DNA of 43,113 nt from Bdellovibrio sp. ZAP7 (lineage in GTDB: Bacteria > Bdellovibrionota > UBA1018 > CAIMNF01). Below are positions 8,751-16,166 of the stretch, one piece after another (position 1 is the stretch's first letter; each line of letters begins with the position of its first letter). The notes beneath the pieces were generated by a model that saw only the letters and a program-made list of their open reading frames with translations, ran no database searches and was not told where the DNA came from. A program made the position numbers and the translations under genes. The stretch covers positions 1 through 43,113 of the forward strand of contig CAMCGZ010000020.1 of the NCBI GenBank assembly GCA_945874535.1, given 5' to 3'.

Positions 8751-9325
8751 GATGTCGGGGTTCCTTCCTCTTCCTGGCGTGCGTAAAAAGTGAGCTGACT
8801 GTCTCCGTACCGTTCGTCACGGACGATTTTCAATCCCGGTGGAGGCGGATAAGCCCCCTCTTTTCTCCAGGCGCTCTCCAGACAAAACCAACCGTCTTCT
8901 TTGAGCATCTGGGACCAGGGCCACTCCTTCAAAAGCAGTTCCTCGTATCCGCTGTCGTAGGGGGGATCGGCAAAAATAAAATCGAAAGGCGGTTCTTCCT
9001 TCAACCAGCTCTGGACCTGCTCCACCTTCTTGTTGAGCACCAGGATCTGGTCTTGGAATCCGAGGGTCTTCGCATTTTCACGGATCAACTGCGCTGCTTT
9101 GGGGTTCTCTTCGACGAATACGACCCGGTCGGACCCTCGCGAAAGCGACTCGAGGCCGAGGGCACCGCTTCCGGCAAAAAGTTCGAGAATGCTCGCCTCC
9201 GGAAGGCGCATGTGAAGACTGTTCAACCAGGACTGCCGGAGGCGTTCCGTGGTCGGACGGGTCGTAAGGCCGGGAAGCGTCTTGATCATTCGGCCGCGAT
9301 GGGATCCGGAAGTGATTCTGAGCAC
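8747..9325 (-). CDS. rsmD: 16S rRNA (guanine-966 N2)-methyltransferase
   Basis: A 192-residue SAM-dependent methyltransferase that modifies G966 of 16S rRNA. Visible motifs are the RsmD N-terminal RITSGSHRGR and RPTTERLRQSW, the SAM-binding LELFAGSGALGLE (motif I), VFVEENPKA, and the catalytic DPPY in FIFADPPYD (motif IV). I chose the GTG at 9323-9325 because the family starts at (V/M)LRI-x-G and because the frame further upstream overlaps the preceding gene. GGAG lies just before the GTG at short spacing. The stop overlaps the coaD start by ATGA. Confidence 0.93.
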   Translation of the reverse strand: MLRITSGSHRGRMIKTLPGLTTRPTTERLRQSWLNSLHMRLPEASILELFAGSGALGLESLSRGSDRVVFVEENPKAAQLIRENAKTLGFQDQILVLNKKVEQVQSWLKEEPPFDFIFADPPYDSGYEELLLKEWPWSQMLKEDGWFCLESAWRKEGAYPPPPGLKIVRDERYGDSQLTFYARQEEEGTPTS

Positions 9326-9332
9326 GGCTCCA

Positions 9333-9674
9333 TTATGCCACGGCTCGAAAAGGGATGTGAACCGCTTTTCCGTCACTGAATCGGATCTCGATCGCATCAC
9401 CCACCCGACGCAACTCGACTCGCTCGTTGGAATCCTCCACCTGGAGGTCGAGTACTACGGCTCCCGACAACTTCACCGAGACCCGTCCCGGATCAATCCG
9501 CCCGAGAGGAAGAGGAATCACTTCCGCCTCTTCCTGGGTTTCAACGGGCGGATTCGTGGGCGCCGCCTCTGTATTGCGATGCGTTATTCCCAGCGAATCC
9601 CCGAGCTGACCCCTCTTCTGGATTTGCTCGATTTCGGAAACAAGACTGCGGATCCGGTTCAAGGAACGAGACAT
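9333..9674 (-). CDS. Small protein of unknown function at the head of the rsmD-coaD operon
   Basis: A 113-residue protein I do not recognise. The N-terminal third is a probable amphipathic helix (RIRSLVSEIEQIQKRGQ), followed by a Pro/Glu/Thr-rich linker and a C-terminal all-beta section of about 50 residues (VVLDLQVEDSNERVELRR, then DAIEIRFSDG). There is no signal peptide or membrane segment. Only 7 bases separate it from rsmD, so it is probably co-transcribed. TAGGCT (minus strand, 9686-9681), six bases before the ATG, may be its -10 element, which would give an almost leaderless message. The call rests on operon position and coding-like composition. Confidence 0.6.
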   Translation of the reverse strand: MSRSLNRIRSLVSEIEQIQKRGQLGDSLGITHRNTEAAPTNPPVETQEEAEVIPLPLGRIDPGRVSVKLSGAVVLDLQVEDSNERVELRRVGDAIEIRFSDGKAVHIPFRAVA

Positions 9675-9836
9675 GGCAAAAGCCTATCGGAAGGGGGTCT
9701 GGAAAACTTGAGGATTGACTCTCTGCAAAAAGAGCTTTTAAGTGATTGAAATGAATAGAAAAAACATCATCAGACTTGGGGCTTTACGAATTGGGCTTTC
9801 CACTGGTAAAGTTCCGCGCTCGGGAGCTTTACACAC
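9675..9836. promoter_or_regulatory. Divergent intergenic region with GCTTTAC repeats
   Basis: This 162-base AT-rich gap separates two divergent operons. GCTTTAC occurs at 9781-9787 and again at 9826-9832, with its inverse GTAAAG at 9806-9811 between them, an arrangement that could be regulator-binding sites. A possible weak sigma-70 promoter is TTGACT (9715-9720) with a 17-base spacer to TTAAGT. The second repeat would overlap the ribosome-binding region (GGGAGC) of the 890-residue gene. This is pattern only, with no known regulator attached. Confidence 0.35.
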
Positions 9837-12509
9837 ATGGGATCATCACCGATGGATGGCAACAACATAGATCTCTCCAAATGGATTCTCAAAGACCGGC
9901 TCAGCCGTGCGCTCGGATCTGAGCCTGCACGCGGTTTGGAGGAGATGCTTTTTGGCTCTCCCACGCCCGCTCCCACCCCGGAGGTGGCCAACCAGTTCGA
10001 GTCTCTCGAGATCTTTTTTCAGGATCTCGTCAGCGAGCAATTGAAGCGGCCCTCTGACTTGCTGACTCTGAATCCATCACGCAGGGAAAGTCTCGGACGG
10101 TTTCTTTCCGAATTGTCACGGCTACCCGAGCCGGAAAGTCCTCAGGATGCTCTCCGGAGCTTTGTCCGGAACGATCGGACCGGTTCCGAGCAGGAAGCCC
10201 TGAGACAGTTATTCAAACAAATTGCCATTGTCCAGATCGCCAAATCACTGCTAGTTCTTTCTTGGCGCCGTAAGGCCGGGTTGGAATTGGCCAAGGCCGA
10301 TCTGAAGGATCTGACCGCGGCGATTTCACGCGAGCTCGGAAAATACATCCACCTCCAGACTTCGTCCTGTCAGCTGATTCAGCGCAATTTTTACTCCTGG
10401 TACAAAATGAGCGATGAGCCCCAGCAGCGTCTGATGTCCATCCTTCAGACCGTCTCCTGTGTGGAGGATGCCCGCAATTGGTTACTGGAACGGGCCCGCT
10501 GCCTTTCTGCCGAGACTCTGGGTGAGCGCGAGCGCTACAGCAATGCGGTTTATGCCCATTTGTGGAAATCGGCACGGAAGCACGAGTTGTTGAACACCCG
10601 TTCCGATTCGCTGATCGGATTCAGCCCCACGCTCCGTGATGGAAGCATGATGGAATCGGCACCGTCCAATATCGAGTGGATCGGTTTCGAACCCCTCTCG
10701 TTCGAGCTCCTGTTTTGCGAGCTTCGTTATCTGTGGAACGAACCGAAATGTCCGCCCCTCTGGATGAAGGGGACCGGTATCGAGATGAGCATGGAACAGC
10801 AAAAGGATCTGCTGCTCACCGCATCGGGCAAACAGAATATCTTGAAGCAGATGGACTCGGTGACTTGTGCGGATGTGGCCCTGATCGCAGAGGAAAGCCT
10901 GATCCGGACCCAAGGAAGGAGCCTCGCAGCGCAGGCTCTCCGCAAGTCGGTGGATCAGCACCCCGTTCTGAAAAAACTGAAACAACCTTCCACTACCCGG
11001 GGCATGTACCAGGCATGTCAGGCGGTCGACAAACTCCGCCAGGGTGGCACTTTGATTTGGATGCGTGAAGAACTCCTGACCGAAGCCTCCGGGAAACCCG
11101 CGCTCCAATTCCTACTCGACCAAGCGAGCATTCTTCTGATCGCGGATCTGAGCGGTTTACAGTCGAGTTCTGAACGATTGAAGCGTGACATCCCTAAGGC
11201 GCTTTATGTTCTCCGGAAAGAGAACCGCCTCGAAGAGCGAAAGGGCCATCGCCCCATTCTGATCAAGGCCTTCGGTGCGATCGAGTCCGATCAGGACGCA
11301 TCGCTGCTATTCGATCGTCTGATCAGCCTGATCCGGAAACCGGAGCAAGTGTTTCCTCCCGAGCCCTTCCACCTCCGGTCCCGTGTGAGCCCGATGGATC
11401 AGCGCGAATGGGAGCAGCATTGGTTCAATCCGAACGACGACCAGATGGTGGCCCAGATCGAAAACCTGAAACGCAACTCGGATCCCTTCGGTCAGTTCGC
11501 GACCATCCGGACGCTGCCCCTCCCCGGAATCGGATCCTCTTCGGCCTGGTACGAGCAGGCTAACGGAGGGCGCACGCCAGGCGGCTTCTATGTTTGGGTG
11601 GAAAGCAGCAAAAACGGTAACGAGCTCTTCACCGCGACGGAGGCCCGCCTCCCCGCTTATGTGAAGGGCATGCACTCTTTGTTTTTCGTCTCTCCTCTCC
11701 GCCAGGAGTGGGGACTCGCGCTCCAGTCCATCCTGAGGTCCCCCTTGGCCCGCGACTGGTTCGAGTACTCGATTGAACGCAAAAAAGGCGTCTGGATTTT
11801 GAAAGAAGCAGACCTGAAGGCGGTACCGATTCCACGCCACCTGACCCAGGCACTGGTCGCGGAGCGCCCGGAGCTTTCCGAACTCGATCCCAAAGAAGCG
11901 AAGGTTCTGGGCAGGATTTCGACCGAGCCCCACCAGGCTTTGAAGGCGATCGAGAATGAGCCCGTTCTGAAGGCGCGCGCCTTCATCCATGCGGCATCGG
12001 TGCTCGAACACCTCGATGAACAACAGGGAAGCCTCTTCAAGATGATTTCTCCGGACGAGCAGCTGATCTATCCGCGTCTGTTCGACACCGTCCTGACCGA
12101 GCAGGATCTCTGTACCATCCATCAGCATCCGAACATCCGTTACACGCCGACCTTCAGCGTGCACCAGGCCATCCGTCAGATCTCGGTGATCAAAGCGCCG
12201 GCACCCGGCATCCTTTTGACCACACCACGGGGATTGACCCAGATGCTTTACGTCCAAGACTCCTGGTTGCTCGAACGTTGCCTGGAAGCGATCGAGGAAC
12301 TCCGTCTCGGTGACAATGAACCCACCTGGGGCGAAATCATGAAAATGGTGCGTCTGCCACGGAATCCGGAACAAGCCCGGACCATGGGGAATCAGATCCT
12401 GAAGGCCTATTCCACCGAAAAGATGCGTCGAAAAGAGCTCATTCACCTGATGGGGGTCTGCTTGATGCCCGAACAGGAAAGCGCCGGAAAAGTCGGACTC
12501 CTTCAATGA
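9837..12509 (+). CDS. Unrecognised 890-residue protein with N6-methylase-like C-terminal half lacking catalytic motifs
   Basis: I cannot assign a function. Residues about 1-250 are mostly helical and charged. Residues about 401-470 (from RQGGTLIWMREELL through SGKPALQFLLDQASILLIADL to IPKALYVLRKE) read like the strand 6-7 region of type I/IIG N6-adenine DNA methylases, where a GGR-x-x-x-I-x-P strand is followed by LR-x-x-L and a PTAILVL strand. Residues about 605-668, ending LKEADLKAVPIPRHL, resemble the end of their target-recognition domain. I find no SAM-binding FxGxG or DPACGSG motif and no NPPY/DPPY motif, so it would be catalytically inactive if related. There is no signal peptide. It overlaps the next gene by 4 bases (ATGA), so the two probably act together. 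An alternative ATG lies at 9852. Confidence 0.7.
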   Translation: MGSSPMDGNNIDLSKWILKDRLSRALGSEPARGLEEMLFGSPTPAPTPEVANQFESLEIFFQDLVSEQLKRPSDLLTLNPSRRESLGRFLSELSRLPEPESPQDALRSFVRNDRTGSEQEALRQLFKQIAIVQIAKSLLVLSWRRKAGLELAKADLKDLTAAISRELGKYIHLQTSSCQLIQRNFYSWYKMSDEPQQRLMSILQTVSCVEDARNWLLERARCLSAETLGERERYSNAVYAHLWKSARKHELLNTRSDSLIGFSPTLRDGSMMESAPSNIEWIGFEPLSFELLFCELRYLWNEPKCPPLWMKGTGIEMSMEQQKDLLLTASGKQNILKQMDSVTCADVALIAEESLIRTQGRSLAAQALRKSVDQHPVLKKLKQPSTTRGMYQACQAVDKLRQGGTLIWMREELLTEASGKPALQFLLDQASILLIADLSGLQSSSERLKRDIPKALYVLRKENRLEERKGHRPILIKAFGAIESDQDASLLFDRLISLIRKPEQVFPPEPFHLRSRVSPMDQREWEQHWFNPNDDQMVAQIENLKRNSDPFGQFATIRTLPLPGIGSSSAWYEQANGGRTPGGFYVWVESSKNGNELFTATEARLPAYVKGMHSLFFVSPLRQEWGLALQSILRSPLARDWFEYSIERKKGVWILKEADLKAVPIPRHLTQALVAERPELSELDPKEAKVLGRISTEPHQALKAIENEPVLKARAFIHAASVLEHLDEQQGSLFKMISPDEQLIYPRLFDTVLTEQDLCTIHQHPNIRYTPTFSVHQAIRQISVIKAPAPGILLTTPRGLTQMLYVQDSWLLERCLEAIEELRLGDNEPTWGEIMKMVRLPRNPEQARTMGNQILKAYSTEKMRRKELIHLMGVCLMPEQESAGKVGLLQ

Positions 12510-13216
12510 TCGGCACCGGGCCTTGGCATTTACGGGAACCTTCGATCGAACAGGAACACCGTTTCCAGCGGGCGATCACGCTACATTCCCTCACCGATGC
12601 CTGGATCCGCGAGCTGAATGGCAAACAGGAGCGCCCCTTTGCGATCGAGCGGATGACCCGCATCACCCTGAATCCCAACCTCTGGCTCTTCGAGAAAAAG
12701 CGTCTCGATGATCTTCCTCTCGATCTTGGAAAGCTGGTCGGATCGCAGAATATCGAGGAGTTCCTGTATGATCTCGAGACCACCATCCAGGTGATCCAGA
12801 TCTCCACTCTCGAAAACGCGACTCAGGCCATGAGTCAAACCCAGGAACTGAAAAGCGTCCTCCAGAAAGCCTCTTGGAATCACGGAAAACTCCGTGCCGA
12901 GGTGATCTGGAAAGGGGGATGGATGGAGGATGCGGAGACCGCATTCCATGCGTTTCTCGAGGGGTGTCCATTCGCTCCCGGCTCCTTCATGCCTGAAAGA
13001 ACCTCGAAGACCGAGTTCACTTTCTTGTGGACCCAGCCCCCCGGGCGGCTCCCGATGCTCAAAGACTCACCCTGTGTCCACTTGATGGAAAGCCTGTTTG
13101 AAGAGTGGATCCGCGGATACTTCTACACACTCGGCCGGACCCTGCGCCTCGAGACCCGGGCCATCGAGATTCCTTCCGGACGCGCGATCCGATTCACCCT
13201 TCTTTCGTCTTCGTGA
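12506..13216 (+). CDS. Unrecognised 236-residue partner protein
   Basis: This protein is coupled by an ATGA overlap to the 890-residue protein and is probably its functional partner. It looks cytosolic, mixed alpha/beta, with no signal peptide, membrane span or motif I know. The first part is helical (QEHRFQRAITLHSLTDAW). The middle contains several T-Q-x-x-x-x-x-L-Q repeats that could be a short coiled coil. The C-terminal third (SLFEEWIRGYFYTLGRTL followed by two beta-strands) faintly recalls small ligand-binding V4R-type domains, but I would not rely on that. Its 3' end overlaps the convergent response-regulator gene by 23 bases. Confidence 0.65.
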   Translation: MIGTGPWHLREPSIEQEHRFQRAITLHSLTDAWIRELNGKQERPFAIERMTRITLNPNLWLFEKKRLDDLPLDLGKLVGSQNIEEFLYDLETTIQVIQISTLENATQAMSQTQELKSVLQKASWNHGKLRAEVIWKGGWMEDAETAFHAFLEGCPFAPGSFMPERTSKTEFTFLWTQPPGRLPMLKDSPCVHLMESLFEEWIRGYFYTLGRTLRLETRAIEIPSGRAIRFTLLSSS

Positions 13217-14525
13217 TCCACCGGTAAATCGTCCGCTCCGCGACTCCGAGCATACGTGCGGCTTCTGCCCGATCTCCGCCACTGGCCTCGAGGGCACGAC
13301 GGAACATGAGATCTTCCATCTCTTTCAGGCTCATTCCGAGAGGAATGACGATCTTGCCGGACGGATCCTGAACCGGATCGGCATTGCGACCGAGATGGGG
13401 AGGCAAATCATTGCAAGCGATCAATCCACTTTGATTCAAAACCACCGCTCTCTCCAGAGCATTGGACAGTTCCCGGACGTTTCCGGGCCAGTGGTGTCCG
13501 AGCAACAGTGCCTGCGCCTCGGTATCGATCCCGGTGATGGGTTTTCCGTGGGCTTTCGAAAAACGCTGCAAAAAATATTGAGTCAGTTCGGGAATGTCTT
13601 CCAATCGGTCGCGGAGTGCCGGGAGTCCGAGGGTCATCACATCCAGACGGTAAAAAAGGTCCTGGCGGAAACGCCCTTCCTGGACCAATTTTGCCAGATT
13701 CTGATGGGTGGCAGCGATGATCCGAACCTCGACCTTCCGCTCGAGGTTCGATCCGAGTCTCCGGATCTGCTGCTCTTCGAGCACCCGCAGGAGCTTCGGC
13801 TGGAGGGAGAGCGGCATGTCTCCGATCTCATCGAGCAAAAGGGTTCCGCCATTCGCAGACTCGATCAATCCGGTCTTGGCTCTTCCCGCCCCTGTGAACG
13901 CTCCCGCCTCGAAACCGAACAACTCACTTTCAATCAGATCGGCGGGAATGGCGGCGCAGTTCACCGCCACAAATGGACCCTTGGCACTCCGGCTCTTCTC
14001 GTGAATCAAACGCGACACTTGCTCTTTACCGGTACCACTCTCACCGGTGAGCAAAACCGAGGCCTCCGTGCGACCGATTTGATCGATCAGCATCCGGAGC
14101 TCGGCCATCACCCGCGAAGAGCCCACGAGGCTGTTCGATCCGGATCCCGAGCTTGCGATCCTCACCCGCTTTCCGACTTGTTCCACTCCGTCCAACAAGG
14201 CCTGCCGCTTGAAGGGTTTCTCCAAAAAATCGACAGCACCGAGTTTCATGGCCCACACCGCGTCCTGCCAGCCCGCATGAGCCGTCATGACAATGAACGG
14301 AATCCGGTGACCGCGCCTGTTGCATGCCTCCATGAACTCCATTCCGGTCATCCCGGGCATCCGGACATCGGTGACAATGAGATCCGGCTTCACCGATTCG
14401 ATCATACCAAGGGCTTGGAGTCCCGACTCGGCTTGCACCACCTCATGACCCGCGAATCCGAGGATCTTCCCGGTGGACTGGAGCGCCTCATGATCGTCGT
14501 CGACGAGCAGGACTTTGAGACTCAC
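13194..14525 (-). CDS. NtrC-family sigma-54-dependent response regulator
   Basis: A 443-residue transcription activator with three domains. An N-terminal receiver (residues 1 to about 120) has the acidic pair DDD near residue 10, the phospho-accepting Asp at 53 (VTDVRMPGMTG) and the Lys in EKPFK. A central AAA+ domain has Walker A GESGTGKE, the sigma-54 contact loop GAFTGA, and Walker B LLLDEIGDM. A C-terminal Fis-type helix-turn-helix (GDRAEAARMLGVAERTIYRW) binds DNA. It is coupled to the histidine kinase gene by an ATGA overlap, so the two form a cognate pair acting on sigma-54 promoters. Confidence 0.95.
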   Translation of the reverse strand: MSLKVLLVDDDHEALQSTGKILGFAGHEVVQAESGLQALGMIESVKPDLIVTDVRMPGMTGMEFMEACNRRGHRIPFIVMTAHAGWQDAVWAMKLGAVDFLEKPFKRQALLDGVEQVGKRVRIASSGSGSNSLVGSSRVMAELRMLIDQIGRTEASVLLTGESGTGKEQVSRLIHEKSRSAKGPFVAVNCAAIPADLIESELFGFEAGAFTGAGRAKTGLIESANGGTLLLDEIGDMPLSLQPKLLRVLEEQQIRRLGSNLERKVEVRIIAATHQNLAKLVQEGRFRQDLFYRLDVMTLGLPALRDRLEDIPELTQYFLQRFSKAHGKPITGIDTEAQALLLGHHWPGNVRELSNALERAVVLNQSGLIACNDLPPHLGRNADPVQDPSGKIVIPLGMSLKEMEDLMFRRALEASGGDRAEAARMLGVAERTIYRWITKTKEG

Positions 14526-16150
14526 GCCATGGCCTCCGGAGAAACCCCGATTTGCTCCAGTGGAAGCTCGCCTTCAAAAGCCGCGCCCTGGTCCTGTCCC
14601 CGCGTGACGCGGAAATCACCGCCCAAATCCGTAAACACCTTTTTCACAAATGAGAGTCCGAGTCCGGTCCCCTGGGCCTTGGTGGTGTAGAAGGGCTTGA
14701 AGAGATGCTGTCGGACCTCTTCCGGAATTCCCGGACCGGTATCACTGAACCCGAGCACCACACCCGACCGGCCGGAGGGTTCGAGCAGAATGGAAATCCC
14801 TCGCGATCCGGGAGGAGACTTCTCGAGTGCCTGAAGTGAATTCCGGATCAGATTGCCGAGAGCGTACTCCAGCAACTCGGCGTCCGCCAGCACCCGTGCC
14901 CCGCCAGAAAATGCGGAATCGAAATGCCAGGTCACCTTGACCTTCATGGACTCGAAGGCATTGGCATAGGTGGCCAGGGCCGCTTCGATCACCTCTTTGA
15001 GATCCACACTCTTCCGGACCCCCGGCGTGAGACGCGTCAGTTTCAAATAATTCTGAATAATCTTCTGGAGGCGCTCCACGCTGCCTTCAATCGAATTCAA
15101 GGACTGACGGAGAGAGATGTGGGTCTTCGAGGAGGGTGCTTCCGGAGAAGCGAGCAGCGCCAAGGCATGCTCGGCCTCGAGACCGATCGAATGAAGCGGA
15201 TTTCCGACCTCGTGTGCGACCTGGGCCGACATCCGTCCGACAGCCGCCAAGTGTTCGGCCTGTTGGAGCCGTCGCTCGAGCTCGCCCATTTCCATCAGTG
15301 TTTTGTTCTGTTCTTCGAGACGCGCCTTCTGGTGCTCGATCATTTTTTCGCGCTCGATGAGGGTGGTTGCCATCTGATGGAATTCCCGGGCCAGAGTGCT
15401 CACCTCATCGGTCTGATACAAAGAGGCCGAAGGAATCCCGGCGCGGGTTTGCTCGTCGAGACTGCCCTGGTCGACAATGCGTCGGACGATGCCTCGCAAA
15501 TGCGCGATCGGACGGAGCGCGCGCTCCCCCATCCAGATCATGGTCAGTGCCGATGCGATCACCACCAAAACGAGAATCCGGAGTGCGGCACGGAGATTCT
15601 GGACATGCTCCTGCGCCTCGCGGAAGGCATTCCGGGTCTCCTGGTCGATTTCCCGTTTGGCCCACTCGACCTCTTTCACGAGCATCTCGATGGTCTTCAA
15701 CCATTCCGGATACAGCTCTCCTGCACGTTCGATCCGTTTTTCCTGGAGCTCGAGATACAGCGACTCGGCAAGATTCGACAGATTGCTGTTCAAGCGGTTC
15801 AGACGCTGATGCCAGTCCTTCCACGGCCCGGTCAGAAGGAATTCGGGCTTCACCCGTTCGAGTGTGCTCCGGTGGACCTCCAAGGCCCAATGGGGAACCC
15901 GCCTCGGCTTCCAACGGGGATCACTCCAATGCGAGAACCCGAGACTGCGATCGAGTTCGCGCCCCAGAAGTTCGGTATCGGAAGCCAGACGGGTCAGTTC
16001 CCGCTGCATGGGGACCGAACGGAGATTGATCTCGGTGAGACGTTGATTCACGCGCTGGGTGATGACAAAACTGACCCCGACACCAGCCAGGCTCACCAGC
16101 ATCAGAAAAGACAGGAATGCGAAGACCTTGGATCGCAAACTTTGAAGCAC
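14522..16150 (-). CDS. Membrane sensor histidine kinase (NtrB/AtoS-like)
   Basis: A 542-residue kinase with one transmembrane helix at residues about 8-31, a helical periplasmic sensor of about 155 residues, and a second helix at about 190-207. A HAMP linker and a coiled coil (IEHQKARLEEQNKTLMEMGE) follow. The phospho-accepting His is 313 in QVAHEVGNPLHSI. The ATPase domain has the N box LGNLIRNSLQAL, the G1 box DTGPGIPEE and the G2 box GTGLGLSFVKK. It should phosphorylate the regulator encoded immediately downstream. The start is the GTG at 16148-16150, preceded by a strong GGGGGA ribosome-binding site. The sensor domain has no recognised fold, so the stimulus is unknown. Confidence 0.93.
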   Translation of the reverse strand: MLQSLRSKVFAFLSFLMLVSLAGVGVSFVITQRVNQRLTEINLRSVPMQRELTRLASDTELLGRELDRSLGFSHWSDPRWKPRRVPHWALEVHRSTLERVKPEFLLTGPWKDWHQRLNRLNSNLSNLAESLYLELQEKRIERAGELYPEWLKTIEMLVKEVEWAKREIDQETRNAFREAQEHVQNLRAALRILVLVVIASALTMIWMGERALRPIAHLRGIVRRIVDQGSLDEQTRAGIPSASLYQTDEVSTLAREFHQMATTLIEREKMIEHQKARLEEQNKTLMEMGELERRLQQAEHLAAVGRMSAQVAHEVGNPLHSIGLEAEHALALLASPEAPSSKTHISLRQSLNSIEGSVERLQKIIQNYLKLTRLTPGVRKSVDLKEVIEAALATYANAFESMKVKVTWHFDSAFSGGARVLADAELLEYALGNLIRNSLQALEKSPPGSRGISILLEPSGRSGVVLGFSDTGPGIPEEVRQHLFKPFYTTKAQGTGLGLSFVKKVFTDLGGDFRVTRGQDQGAAFEGELPLEQIGVSPEAMA

Positions 16151-16166
16151 GTTTCCCCCGCTGGGC

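Noticed and set aside
11307-12506. Minus-strand frame of 399 codons inside the 890-residue gene
   Set aside because: Composition is that of a complement shadow and the plus-strand frame is coupled to its neighbour by ATGA.
13098-14690. Long plus-strand frame of 530 codons opposite the response regulator
   Set aside because: Low-similarity shadow of the NtrC-type gene, with no ribosome-binding site or recognisable domain.
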